The position numbers and the translations under genes are program-made. A DNA stretch of 64,000 nucleotides from Cynocephalus volans (Eukaryota > Chordata > Mammalia > Dermoptera > Cynocephalidae), in NCBI RefSeq assembly GCF_027409185.1, contig NC_084462.1, forward strand, positions 86,786,179 to 86,850,178, in the 5' to 3' direction. How positions within the stretch are numbered: position 1 is the first letter of the stretch; every line of letters starts with the position of its first letter. The notes below the pieces were generated by a model. That model was given only the letters and a program-made list of their open reading frames with translations, did not search any database and was not told the DNA's origin. This document shows positions 46,180 through 57,613 of this stretch, piece by piece.

Positions 46180-48790
46180 TTTATTCAGCAAGAAAAGAAA
46201 ATTATAGATCAGTGTTCCTTATGAATATAGATTCAAAAATCCTCAATAAAATACAAGCAAATTGAATCCAATGGCACATTTAAAGGATTATACACCATTA
46301 CCAAGTGGGAGTCATCCCAGAGTTGCAGGCTGTTCAACATAAGAAAATCAGTAAATGTTAATACAACACATGATAAAACAAAGGGGAAAAACCACATTAT
46401 CATCTCAATTGATGCAGGAAAGACATTTGACAAGATCTTACACCCTTGCATTATAAAAACACTCAGAAAACTAGGAATAGAAGGAGACTTTCTCAACATG
46501 ATAAAGGGCATTTATGAAACACCTACAGCTATCATCATACTCAATGGTGAAAGACTGAGTGTTTTCCCTTGAGATCAGGAAAGAGACAAAGATGCCATCT
46601 TTCACCACTGCTATTTAGCATTTTCCTAGAAGCTACTCAAAGAAATTAACTGTAGAAGAAAAAGAAATAAAAGGCATCCGAATTGGAAAGGAAGGAGTAA
46701 AGCTATCTCTATTTTCAGATCACAGGTTTGTATATATAGAAATCCCGAAGAATACATAAGAAAGCTACTAGAGCTAATAAATGAATTCAGCAAAGTTGCA
46801 GGGTACAAGATCAACATACCCACAAATGAGTTGTGTTTTTATACACCAGTAATAAACAATCAGAAAAGGAAATTAAGAAAACAATATCATTTACAATAGC
46901 ATCTAAAAGAATAAAATACCTGGGAATAGATTTAACCAAGGAGGTGGAAGACTTGTACACTGAAAATTACAAAACCTACTTCAAATCTACAGTAATGAAA
47001 ACACTGTAGTACTGGCATAAGAATACACGTAGAGACGAATAGAATAGAATTGAGAGTTCAGAAATAAACCCATACATATATGGCCAGTTGATTTTTGATG
47101 ACAGCACCAATCTATACAATTGGGAAAGAATAGTTTTTTCAACAGATGGTGCTGGGGCAACTGGATTTCCACATGCAAAGGAATGAATTAGCCTCCTTAC
47201 CTCACATGATATACAAAAATTAACTAAAAATGGATCAATGACATAAATATGAGAGCTAAAACCATAAAACTCTTAGAAGACATAGGGATAAATGTTCATG
47301 ACCTGGGATTTGGTAATGAATTCTTGTATATGTGACCAAAGCAGGAGCAATGAAAGAAAAAATGAAATTGGACTTTGTCAAAATTGAAATCTTGTATATC
47401 AAAGGACATTATCAAAAAGTGAAAAGACAACCTACAGAAGGAGAAAAATATTTGGAAATCATAAACCTAATAAAGGTTTAATATTCAAAGTGCATGAAAA
47501 CATCTACAATTCAACAACAAAAAGAAAAAAAAATTAAAAATGGCAAAGGATTTAAGTGGACATTTCTCCAAAGAAGATACACAAATGCCCAATAAGCAAA
47601 TGAAAAGATGCTTAACATCTTTAGTCATTAGGGAGATGCAAGTAAAAATCAAAATGAGATACTGCCTCACAACTACCAGGTTAGCAACAATTTTTTTTAA
47701 AGGAAAATTACAAGAGTCAACAGGGCTATGGAGAAATTGATTGGAACCTTCATATATTGCTGGTGGGAATGTGAAATGGTATAGCTGTTGTGGAAAACAA
47801 TTGGGTTTTTGATCAAAAAGCTAACATGTAATTACCATATGGTACAGCAATTTTACTGTTAGGAATCTACCCAAAGGAACTGAAAGCAGGGACTGGAACA
47901 GATACTTATACAATCATGCACTGCATCACGATATTTTGGTCAGCAACAGATGGCATATATGATGGTGGTCCCACAAGATTGTAATAGCTATTCCAGATAG
48001 CCTACAGTAGGCTATACCATTTAGGTTTGTGTAAGTATACTCTACAAAGTTCACAGAATGATGAGATCATGTAATGACACATTTCTCAGAATGTGTCCCC
48101 ATCATTAAGCAACTGATAATTCTATACCAGGGTTCATAGTATACCAATTGCTATACTTTTGGTTATTGCATATCCAAATACTGGATGTTGTATATACAAA
48201 TATTGTGTATTGTATATATTGTATATACAATGAACATTGAATGCCAATGTTTATTGTTCACGGTAGCCAAAAGTTAGAAACAAGTGTTCATCAATAGATG
48301 AATAGACAAACAAAATGTGCTATACCCATGCAATGGAATATTACTCAGCCATTAAAAGGAATGAAGTTCTGATACATGTTACAACATGGATGAACCTTGA
48401 AAATATTATGCTAAATGAATAAGCTAAATAAAAAAAGAAAAATATCATAGGATAACGCTTATATGAAATACCTAGAATAGGCAAATTTACAGAGACAGAA
48501 AGTAGATTAGAAGTTACCTGGGACTGGGAGGAAGCAGGAATTTGGAATTATTGCTTGATGATTACAGAATTTCTGTTTGGAATGATGAAAAAGTTTTGGA
48601 AATATATAGTGATGATGGTTACACAACATTGTGATTGTAATTACTACTATTGAAAATAGTATTATTACACTTAAAAATGGTTAAAATGGTGAAATTTATT
48701 TTATATATTTGTATATTTTACCACAACTTAAAAATTAATAATATAATATTAATATGCAAGAAACCATTGAATTCTACACTTTAAATGGAT
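46180..48790 (+). mobile_element. Second L1 copy, ORF2 RT to 3' end
   Basis: Plus-strand degenerate ORF2: an IDAGKTFDK-like stretch near 46410-46440, later RMKRCLTSLVIREMQ near 47600, then the C-terminus and an AT-rich 3' end at about 48750-48790. It repeats the coding order of the neighbouring L1, so it is a separate insertion. Within it, about 47912-48240 is interrupted by sequence that is not L1 (CATGCACTGCATCACGATAT onward) and by a TATATACAA-rich run. Confidence 0.8.
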
Positions 48791-48859
48791 GAATCACATG
48801 GAATATGAATTCTATCCAATAAAGCTTTTAAAATATGCAGTTATGTAAGTGTAACAATT

Positions 48860-49165
48860 TACTTATCTGTTCTGCTATTGATGGATAATTGATTGTTTCA
48901 TTTTTTGCTATTTCTGAGCAATGCTGCTATGAACATTCTCACATGTTTCTTGGTGTACTGGTACAAGATTTTCAAGAAGGCATATACAATATATGTAGTA
49001 GTATTGGAATTTCTGGTATGTATGGAAAGCACATGTACAGTTTTGCAAGATAATTGCAGAATGTTTTTCAAAGTGATAGCATCAAATCGTACTCCTTCCA
49101 GTCAGTGCATAAGAATTCCTATCTTCATCAATAATCAGTCTTGCCAGACTTCTTAATTTTTGCCA
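48860..49165 (-). mobile_element. Inverted L1 tail fragment
   Basis: GCTATTTCTGAGCAATGCTG, a TGAACATTCTCACATGTTTC stretch and a GATAATTGCAGAATGTTTTT stretch resemble inverted L1 3' ORF2/untranslated sequence. Diverged. Confidence 0.55.
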
Positions 49166-49484
49166 GTGTCTGCCATTGGATTTTCTTTTTCTTATTGATA
49201 TGGAGGAATTAGCTTTTAAATATTCTAGATATTAATTTTTAGTTTGTTGTATATGTTACAAATAAAACATTCATTGCTACCAGAATTCATGTAGTTTTTG
49301 AATTCAGATAGCCAGAGTTCAAATAATGAGGGATACCTAATTTTCAGAATCTGTTTGATTCTTGATTTTCATATAAAAATTAGCTGAAGTTTGGATAATA
49401 AGGGATAATTCAAACACTTTATTCAAATTTTTTGGTTCCTTGGGATACCTATACCTTGTCTTAGTTTCTAATTTATTTTTTCTT

Positions 49485-50034
49485 GCTGGAGACCAGCTCC
49501 AGTCAAATTGTGGGTACCCAAAAAGGGAGAGGGAGGGTCGGCGAAAATAACAAATAGACGGAGACCTCAGTGCATCAATATGCACGTTCTCTCTCTGCGG
49601 GCTGTCAGCGTGTTGCAGCTGGAGCCCAGTAGAGCATGAGACAATGCCTTTTATTTAGATTTTTCTCTGCAGGGGTTTTTTGGGTATTATTTTTATTGTA
49701 TCAGCAAGCTTAAATCAATAGTCCAAAAAGCAGGGAGGAAACTTTTTTAGAGGTCAGCACATCTTAGGTGATCAACTCGTGCTTCTTTTTCCTGGAATCA
49801 GGTTTATCAGATTCAAACCATCCCTTCGTTGTCTTGAAGTTATCTTGTGACCTTTTTCTGTTAGCAAGCTGTGGTTAATATCCACCCTGTTAACAGGGTG
49901 GGAGCCAAATGTAAAAAGAACAGTGGATATTTGAGCAGCATTATCATGCACATTTTAAGGTTATGCATTGGCTGTGGCCCTGTAATCTTGCTCTAAATAT
50001 TAAAGTGTCCTTGTGCACAGCACCATCCCTCACA
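49485..50034 (-). mobile_element. LTR of a second endogenous retrovirus
   Basis: On the minus strand this runs from TGTGAGGGATGGTGC at 50034 to a CTGGTCTCCAGCA end at about 49486, giving TG...CA ends over about 550 bases. An AAATAAAAGG polyadenylation signal lies near 49650, about 165 bases before the 3' end. It is unrelated in sequence to the LTRs at 1-258 and 7420-7702. Confidence 0.6.
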
Positions 50035-50129
50035 AAACTAGGTGTACTCTCTTATTCTTCTAAGATCTAATTTTGCAGGTGTAATAATTTTACAGCATAT
50101 ATTTTTATCCCAACACCTGATTCTTAATG

Positions 50130-50480
50130 ATTTATTTAAAACTGGACACCACCAAGTAAAGGGGGTTCTACAGTTTCATTCCCATATACTTAATTTGTCC
50201 CAATCATATAATTTCTCATTAATGCCAACCATTCTCTTGCCATTAATATAATCTCCAGTAAATGATGTTTGCCAACTTACATTAGGCTGCAGCTCATATT
50301 TAGTCATGAGCGGTGCTTTTGGAACATATGTTGGTGTGGTCAATTTATCATAAGGGGATAATTTTGAATTGTCCAATTTACTCGGATCCTTTGTGGGAAT
50401 GTTTAGTTCAATGACTGCATAATTATTTGTGTTATTTTTATAATCTTTTGGGAATTCAGAGAATTGCCACACTAACCAAA
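50130..50480 (-). pseudogene. Retroviral env-like fragment, uncertain
   Basis: A 98-codon minus-strand open frame (50176-50472) lies directly upstream, in retroviral orientation, of the LTR at 49485-50034. Its position and an FPKDYKNN...AVIELNIP composition suggest the remnant of an env or other 3' internal region, possibly from a class II (betaretrovirus-like) element. No diagnostic motif is present, so function is not assigned. Sequence at 50481-50690 is GC-rich and may be more of the same element. Confidence 0.35.
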
Positions 50481-50699
50481 ATATCGAAAGAGAGTAAAAG
50501 CCACGAAGCCGAGGCAGGAGCCCTTATGGTTGTAGCAAGTGCTCATAGCTGCAGCCTTGCCAGCAGCTCTCCCTCCAGTGGCCTTGCCAACTCGGAGAGG
50601 GCAGCCCAAGCTGACTCCTTTAGGATCCTGCCATGGCGTGGACCGCGCCATTTTCTTTAAGGTACTTCTTTGTGAGGGAAGTTCTTAATTTTAATGTTG

Positions 50700-51310
50700 T
50701 CATGCTTATCAATCTTTTCTTTTATCACTGATTTTTTTTTGCCTTACTGAAGAAATCCTTTCTTACTGTGATATCATAAAGATATTTTTCTATGTATTCT
50801 TCTAAAGGTTTTTAAGTTTTGCCTTTCACAAGTAAATCTATAATCCATCTGAAATTAAATTTTGTGTATGGTAGAAAGTAGAGAAGCAGATAACCAATTG
50901 TCCTGATATTATGGCATTTTACAGACCATTTCCTAGTGATATGCAATGCCATCTTTGCCATAGAGGAAGTTCTGATACATTTGTGATTTTGTTTCATGAC
51001 TGCTATTCTTCTGCTATGCACTGGTCTCCCAGCATCAGTATTTTCCTGTCTTAGCTATTAAAGCTTTATAATAATTCTCGATATTTGGTGGTGCAGTTTC
51101 CCTTTCCCTATTCTTAGAAGTATCTTGGCTGTCTGTGAGCCTTTGCTCTTCCATATCAGTTTTAGAATTAGCTCATCATGTTGCTTGAAAACCCATATTG
51201 GGATATTAATTGCTGTTGCATACAATCTACAGATCAATTTGTAGAGTATTGACACTTTTTATGATACTGAATCTTCTTATCCTTGAACATGGCATAGCTT
51301 TTTCATTTAT
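50700..51310 (-). mobile_element. Inverted L1 fragment
   Basis: TTCTAAAGGTTTTTAAGTTT, TTTACAGACCATTTCCTAGT and TATTGGGATATTAATTGCTG fit inverted L1 3' sequence. A second block of the same type lies at 53850-54560. Confidence 0.6.
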
Positions 51311-51325
51311 TTAAGATTTCTTTAA

Positions 51326-51441
51326 TGAGGCTGGTCAGTTAGCTCAGTTGGTCAGAGTGCTGCCTTGTAACAAGAAGGTCAAGGGTTTGGATCTGCCTAC
51401 TGTCCAGCTGCCAAAAAACAAACAAAGAATTTTAAAAAAAG
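51326..51441 (+). mobile_element. Monomeric tRNA-Ile-like SINE
   Basis: GAGGCTGGTCAGTTAGCTCA, AAGGTCAAGGGTTTGGATCT and an A-rich tail. Perfect 13-bp target duplication AAGATTTCTTTAA at 51313-51325 and 51442-51454. Confidence 0.9.
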
Positions 51442-51647
51442 AAGATTTCTTTAAAGTCTTTTTGTAAAGTTAATTTTTTTCTCCATAAAGGTCTTGCTCA
51501 TCCTTTATTAATTTCTTGGTTCTATTTATTGCTATTTAATCAATTAATGTTTTAATATTAAAGCACCCTTGAATTTCAGAAATAAAGACATCTTGTTTAT
51601 TATGATTGATTATCTTTTTAATGCACTGCTAGATTTGGCTTCATAAT

Positions 51648-51790
51648 TTTTTTTTTTTGACCGGTGGCTCAGTGTCATCGGCACCATGCTCAGCCAGTGA
51701 GCACACTAGACAACCCTATATAGGATCTGAACTCGCGGCCTTGGAGCTACCAGCACCACACTCACCCAAGTGAGCCACGGAGTTGGCCCA
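51648..51790 (-). mobile_element. Dimeric tRNA-Ile-like SINE, diverged
   Basis: T run, then GACCGGTGGCTCAGTGTCAT, the linker CCTATATAGGATCTGAACTC and an end GAGCCACGGAGTTGGCCCA. Perfect 10-bp target duplication GCTTCATAAT at 51638-51647 and 51791-51800. Confidence 0.88.
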
Positions 51791-51829
51791 GCTTCATAAT
51801 ATTTTAAGATTCTTGTATCCATGTTTGTC

Positions 51830-52141
51830 TTAGTCTATGGGGGCTGCTCTAACAAAATACCGTACACTGGGTAGTTGATAAATAACAGAAATTTATTTGT
51901 CACACTTCTGGAGTCTGGGAAGTTCAAGATGAAGGTGCTGGCAGATCCAGTGGCATGGTAGAAAGGGGCAAACAAGCTCCCTTGGGCCTATTCTATAAAG
52001 GTACTGATGCTATTCATGAGAGTACTACCTTTATGACCTAATCATCTCCCAGAAGGTCCCACCTCCTTATACCATGGTCCTGGGGGTTAGGACTTCAATG
52101 TATGAATTTGGAGGAGGGGGTCCACAAACATTTAGACCATA
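51830..52141 (-). mobile_element. MaLR-like LTR
   Basis: GTCTATGGGGGCTGCTCTAA, AATAACAGAAATTTATTTGT, TTAGGACTTCAATGTATGAA and an ACATTTAGACCATAA end match the inverted pattern of old MaLR LTRs. Confidence 0.65.
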
Positions 52142-52392
52142 ACGATGTTCATGAGTGAGATTAGTTTGTCATTTTTCTTCCTTATGCCTCCCACAACTAG
52201 TTTTGTTATACCATGTCATATAGGGATTTGGTGTATGGTTATACTGTGGACTGAATTGGGATTGTTCCTGCTTCTTCTGTTCTCTGAAGGAGTTTACATA
52301 AGATTGCACTATTCTGTTCCTTGAAACGTTTATAGAATCTTCCAACAAAATCTTCTGACACTGATTTTTTTTTTTTGGTAGCAAGATTTTTT

Positions 52393-53245
52393 TTTTTTTT
52401 AGGTCTGATCTCTATTTGGTACTCTTTAAAAATCTTATTTTTGACTGGACTCAGACTTAGAAGTAGAAGCTCTCAGAGAGGACAGCCTACGTCTCTTGGC
52501 ATCTGTTCCTGGCGTTTTTGCTTGGCCTCCTTCATTCTGTTGGCCAAAAGTTTAGCATATTCTACGGCCTCTTCCTTATTTTTCTTAGTGCGCTGTTTCT
52601 TCAGAGCAATACGCTGGCGTTTTGTTGCAGGACACGTGGAGTAACAAGACGCTGAATCTTGAGTGCTTTGGCCCTAGGTTTCTTACCTTCTTTATTTAAG
52701 GGCTTTCTTACAACATATTGGGGGACATCATCTTCTTTAGAGAGATTAAAAAGTTCGTGGATTCTGCTAGCTCTTTCGGCCCCAGGCGATGAAGCCCTGT
52801 GGTATCAGTCAGTCCAGGAATATCCTTCTCTCCTTTTTTTTTTTTTTTTTTTTTTTTTACAATAACCAAGTTGAGAACGCTCAGATTGCCATCCACAATG
52901 CAACCCCGAACAGATTTGAGCTTCCTTTCTGTAGTTCTTCTTGGTCTATGACAGGAATGCCCCTTACTCAGTAGCGGGCGGACACGGCCATGGGTCAGGA
53001 CACGCTGCTGCACGGGGAAACCTTGCTTGTCGTTCTCACCACTGATTCGGACCACACAGCGCTTCCATTCTCCACCCAGAGCGTCAGCAGCAACCTCCGC
53101 GGCCATACGCTGCTCATACAAAGGACGAAGTTTGCGTTCATCGTCCACTTCAATGAGTTCCTGGCAGCCAGTGGCTGGGAAGGAGATGTTCAGCTTCGTC
53201 TCTAAGCAGCAGAACGCCTCCGAGGCGCCTCGAAAAAGAGGCCCC
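52393..53245 (-). pseudogene. RPS6P: Processed pseudogene of ribosomal protein S6
   Basis: A full-length intronless copy of RPS6 mRNA (40S subunit protein, 249 residues in the parent). From right to left it has 5' untranslated sequence (CCTCTTTTTCGAGGCGCCTC), the coding region, the stop at 52436-52438, 3' untranslated sequence with a CAAATAGAGATCAGACCT end, and a poly(A) seen as T at 52386-52400. Perfect 16-bp target duplications GGTAGCAAGATTTTTT lie at 52377-52392 and 53246-53261. The start codon is ACG (53197-53199). A 25-A run replaces a much shorter run, adding Lys codons in frame. A one-base deletion near 52775 shifts the frame. It is not functional. Confidence 0.97.
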
Positions 53246-53261
53246 GGTAGCAAGATTTTTT

Positions 53262-53585
53262 AACTCAAGTACTTATTTAATTTCTTAAATGGTTATTTAT
53301 TTAATTGTATTTATTTAATGGTTGTTTGGGCTTTCTATGTCATTATGTGTCTTCAAGTTGTTTATGGCTCTTTTGAGTCCCCGTTGTTTCCATACATAAG
53401 TCTGTCCCCTTTAATTGAAATTTATGAATTTCATTTTAAAAATTTAATCTAAATTGTAAATATTTGTAGTAGGAGAACGTCTATGTTCGAGTGTCCGGTT
53501 GCCAGAACCAGAACTCCAGATACTTCTTCAACTTTACTAGACACTGCCATATAATTCTTCAAAGTGGTTGCTACCAACACTGTTT
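53262..53585. other. AT-rich spacer
   Basis: Between the RPS6 pseudogene and the next SINE: AT-rich, probably old inverted L1 sequence, with ATTTATTT-type runs. No gene is seen. Confidence 0.45.
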
Positions 53586-53597
53586 GAGAACTGTAGT

Positions 53598-53750
53598 TTT
53601 TTTTTGTTTTTGTTTTTGTTTTTGTCTTTTTTGTGACCAGCACTCAGCCAGTGAGTGCACTGGCCAGTCCTATATAGGATCCAAACCCGCGGCGGGAGCG
53701 TCGCTGCGCTCCCAGCACCGCACTCTCCTGAGTGCACCACGGCTCGGCCC
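53598..53750 (-). mobile_element. Dimeric tRNA-Ile-like SINE, GC-rich subfamily
   Basis: A (TTTTTG)n tail at the left, the linker CCTATATAGGATCC, then the GC-rich insert GGCGGGAGCGTCGCTGCGCT also seen in the copy at 42043, and a GCACCACGGCTCGGCCC end. Perfect 12-bp target duplication GAGAACTGTAGT at 53586-53597 and 53751-53762. Confidence 0.9.
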
Positions 53751-53849
53751 GAGAACTGTAGTGTAACAACCTCACCAGTACTTAGAATTAGCCAATCAAT
53801 TTTTGTTAATCTCATATCTATTGTATGGAGGTTTTAAGCTGAATTTCTT

Positions 53850-54560
53850 TGCTTACTGGAAAGTTTGAGCAAACCTCTTGACCACGTTTCTAGTGGGTAT
53901 TTGTCTTTAAATAATTTGTAGACATTTTAATATATTGTGGATAGTAGTACTTTGTCAGTTATATTCATAACAAATATCTTCTCCCATTTTATGTCTTGTC
54001 TATTTAAATTTTTAAGGTTTCTTGATGCACAGGAGTTTTTAATGTTGAAATATAGAATTTATTTATTTTTAGTCTTTTTTTTGGTGGTTTGTATTTTTGG
54101 TATCTTGTTTAAGAAGTCCTCTGCTATCCCAAGGTTATAAAGATATTGGAAAAGTATTAAACTTTGCTTGTCCCAATTACAGCTTTAATCAATCTGTAAT
54201 TGATTTTGGTGTATGGTATAAGGTAGGGATCCAGCTTCACCTTTTTTCACATGGATAACTAATTGTTCCAACAACATTTATTGAATATGTAAGTCTACAT
54301 CTGTTATAGATTAAGTGCTACAATATGTATGGGTCTGTTTCTGGGCTTACTTCATTGTCCCCTTGTTATATTTGTCTGTCTTAGCATCAATACCATGTTT
54401 AGTTCTCAAAGTTTTATTATAAGTCTTGATGGCTATAAGTGTAGGTCCCCTTTCTCATTCTTTTACTTCAGGAATACCTTGGCTCTTGGTATCTCCTTAT
54501 TTTCATATGAATTTTAGGATAACCCTGTAATTCCTTTTGAAGAATCTGATAGAAATTTCT
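53850..54560 (-). mobile_element. Inverted L1 3' fragment
   Basis: TATTCATAACAAATATCTTC, CATTTTATGTCTTGTCTATT, GATGCACAGGAGTTTTTAAT and TAATTGATTTTGGTGTATGG are the familiar inverted L1 pattern. Confidence 0.7.
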
Positions 54561-55130
54561 GCTGGAATTTTAATGAGTTTATATATCAGTTCCTTTGCCT
54601 CTGTCCAGCACAGCAACATATCAAAACTTCAGCCAATGAATCAAATTTCCAGTCTCCCGACCTGCCTATGGGGTACCTCTTGGAGAGCTGTCCAAAATAC
54701 AGAAACCAGGACATTAGATTCTAGTAAATGTGTACCCACTCTTTGTACAATAGGGTCTGAAGCCAGACTGTTGGGAGGGTGTTCAGGAAGAGAGGGTGTT
54801 CAGATGAAGAGTACGGATAAGAGGTCTTTGGTAGATTCAGTGATAATACCTGGGAGAGATGATTTCAGGGTGTCAAAGAGGAGACTGATAAGAGAAAAAG
54901 ATGGAGGCAGACAGTAAATTCCAAGTAGTGAGCCGGAAGAATGAACTGTAGCCACTCTGGCTTTCAGGCAGCCCAGGACTAAAATTGGCACTGGCGTGCA
55001 AAGATGCGTGAAACCCAAGCAAGTGGAGGGTTCGTTTGAGGCTATCCACCAGGCCTTACTTAGAATCACTGGACCCTCCAGGCTGTTGAGATGGACCTGG
55101 AGAAGCTGTGCGTGTTTGATGACCTCAAGT
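54561..55130. other. Unassigned sequence upstream of the LYSMD2 CpG island
   Basis: No repeat or exon recognised. GC content rises towards 55130. Confidence 0.5.
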
Positions 55131-56105
55131 TTTTCCGTGACGCGGACTTTGAGGTCATCGGGGCGATCGGGCGGGGGGAGGGAAGTACCCCTGGCATTGG
55201 CAGAGCTCGCAGGTCTGAGCAAGCTGGCCCCTGCTGGAGAATCAATAAGGGAGGCAGAGCAAAGCTTTGTTTGCTGTGGCCTGGGCAGGGCTCCACCCAG
55301 CTCTGTCGGCATGGCGCAGGGGTTCACCTGGGGCCTGGGGCGCCCACGGCTGGGCCTCTCTTAGCCCCCAAGGCCGCGCGCGGGCTTTCGCGCGCCCCTG
55401 CTTGGTCGCCCCGCGGAGCCTTCTCCGTAGGGGCGGGCGGGGTGGAGCCACGGCAGTCGGCCGGCCGGGCAGCTGCGGGAGCTCGTTTCGCTCTTGCCCA
55501 CGCAGGTGTGGCTGCGCCCCGGGCGCCCGGGGAAGGGAGGACGTGGGGGAGGGAGGCGCCCGCCATGCCCGGCCCGCAGTTCCCCGCCTCGGCCTCCCGC
55601 CCGCCGCCCCCGCGGAACAGCCAGCCGCAGCCCCGGTGAGGAGGAAGAGGCGGCGGCGGCGGAGGAGGAGGCGCCGCCCCCTCGGCGAGCTCCGCGACCC
55701 AGCGGCCTCGGCAGGACCCATGGCGGACTCCTCGCCCGCGCTGTCCCAGCGGGAAGGCGGCCCCCGCGCGCCGCCGCCGCCGCGCTCGCGCTCCGGCTCC
55801 GAGTCCGAGGAGGCCGAGCTGTCGCTGAGCCTGGCCCGCACCAAAACCCGCTCCTACGGCAGCACGGCCAGCGTGCGGGCGCCGCTGGGCGCCGGCGTCA
55901 TCGAGCGCCATGTGGAGCACCGCGTCCGCGCCGGCGACACGCTGCAGGGCATCGCGCTCAAGTACGGAGTCACGGTGAGCAGGGCGCGCCGCCGCGGCCC
56001 AGGCTGGCGGCTCCGGGGCGGGGGGTGTCGAGGAGGCAGCCATCCGTCCCTCGGGCGACTCGGTCGCGTGCGCTCGCTCAGCGCGCGTGGCCGGCGACAG
56101 CAGTG
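55130..56105 (+). promoter_or_regulatory. LYSMD2: CpG island, LYSMD2 promoter and 5' region
   Basis: GC-rich and CpG-dense around the LYSMD2 first exon, with GC-box-like GGGGCGGGCGGGG near 55430 and purine-rich GGCGGCGGCGGAGGAGGAGG near 55650. The transcription start is inferred to lie upstream of 55720 within the island; no TATA box was identified. Long open frames on both strands here are compositional. Confidence 0.8.
55720..55974 (+). CDS. LYSMD2: LYSMD2 exon 1 (LysM domain-containing protein 2, residues 1-85)
   Basis: The first coding exon has 85 codons in phase 0 and ends at a donor ACG then GTGAGCAGG. The start at 55720 begins MADSSPALSQREGGPRAPPP. A Pro/Ser/Arg-rich, likely disordered N-terminus follows, then SESEEAELSLSLARTKTRSY, and from about residue 66 the start of a LysM fold (EHRVRAGDTLQGIALKYGVT), cut by the intron. 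LysM folds bind N-acetylglucosamine polymers in other proteins; the function of LYSMD2 (about 215 residues in human) is not established. The ATG context has G at +4 but C at -3. Compared with the human protein as I recall it, the N-terminal proline-rich part is several residues shorter. The remaining exons are beyond the right edge. Confidence 0.95.
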
Positions 56106-57442
56106 GTAGCCAGAGGGGCGGGCGGTCAAGGCTCCCTCCCCAGGTAGCTGCGACGAGTTCCTGGTGCCCAGCCCAGACTCACACCAGATCTGTCGCGTGA
56201 GGAAGGCCAGAGAGGACCAGGGCTTTGGCAACACCGGGAGCCACACGCACCTGATTTGCAATCCGGATCCCACTACTATATACTCATATTTACTCAAGGA
56301 CAAACTGAGGTGGATTTTGTTCTCTAAGTAAACAGCTCCATGATGAATCAGGAATGGTGCGATTGTACCTACTGGATGGTTCTGGTTCTATCGATTCTGC
56401 TTCTTTATTTAGAAGTGAAATTACACCCCTGTGCTCACTGGCAACCGTGAATGTGACACCTGTGGCTAAGCAGCAGCCAACAACTGTGGTCTAGGTGAGC
56501 TGCCGGGCTGTGTTTATTAAAAATTTATAAGTGTGTGCATTTTCGGTATATTGCATTACACGTCTAGAAAGAACATGGAGACCTGAGAAAAATAGTTTTG
56601 TTTAAATTACTTATAATTAACTCTGAGCTATGTGGTGGCCTTTCTACATTTGAGTTCTGTGTCAGTTTTCAGTGTTCTTTCCTGAAGCATCTTAGACAGC
56701 AATGGGAAGAAAGATGATCTTATCTATATGGTTCTCTTAAAGTGAAACTCTTTGTGGCCCTTTACCTAATGACAGTCTCAGTAATCTATTTTGTATATTT
56801 GAGCGGGTATATGTTTACCTGTCAGGTCCTTCTATCATTTAAACATCTTGAGAGCAGGGACCTTGCTGTGCAATCATGTGCTGACATTATCATGCCATGG
56901 AGAGTCCCATTCTGCCCTCCTGGGAGTTCTCTATATGTGAACATAGACACAATTGTCCATGTGCATTAAAGAGTCCTGATTGGTCAGAGCCGGAGGAAAG
57001 TAGAGTTGGGAAAATATCAGTAGGCACCCTCTGCTGAGTGCCTGCTGTGTGCCAGGCATTGCATTTGTCCTGTTTCACCTTGATCTTGTTTAATGTAACT
57101 TTCTCAGTAAGGCTAAGAGATGGGTGTAATGAATCTCCTTTTTGCAGACGAGAAGATGTATGAGAGGTAAGGATTTTCCAAATATGATTATTTACTGAGA
57201 CCATCTTGAATGAACACAGTGATAAAGTATTTGCTTTTCTCTAGATATTACTTCTGATATTCACCTTTATTTTTATCATTGTCTTATTGAGACCTCTCTC
57301 AAGGATCCCTGTTACTGTAGAAGGAAGGTCTTTTCTGTCTGGTTTCTATGCATCTTACCTTCTAGGCTAGGGTGATTGCACTAGGAATCTATGCTATCCA
57401 GAAGACCATTATATCCCATGGTCTCTTCCCATGGCAATCTTT

Positions 57443-57613
57443 TTTTTTTTTTTTTTTTTTTGAAGTTAACTGGTAAAGGGATCTTAACCTTTGACTTGGT
57501 GTTGTCAGCACCACACTCAGCCAGTGAGCTAACCGGCCATCCCTATATAGGATCCGAACCCGTGGCCTTGGTGTTATCAGCACTGCACTCTCCCGAGTGA
57601 GCCATGGGCTGGC
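57443..57613 (-). mobile_element. Dimeric tRNA-Ile-like SINE
   Basis: T run of about 22, then GAAGTTAACTGGTAAAGGGA, the linker CCCTATATAGGATCCGAACC and a GAGCCATGGGCTGGCC end. Flanked by CTTCCCATGGCAATCTTT and CTTCTCATGGCAATCTTT (about 57425-57442 and 57614-57632), 18 bases with one mismatch. Confidence 0.9.

Noticed and set aside
52708-53253. A 181-codon minus-strand frame as a functional ribosomal protein gene
   Set aside because: No introns, poly(A) and target duplications, an ACG in place of the start codon, and a frameshift: it is the RPS6 processed pseudogene.
55242-56147. Several 150-280 codon frames on both strands around the LYSMD2 start
   Set aside because: Same GC-rich artefact. 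Only the frame beginning at 55720 matches a known protein and ends at a splice donor.
23461-57613. The tRNA-like units considered as tRNA genes
   Set aside because: They have A-rich tails, target duplications and diverged stems; they are SINEs.
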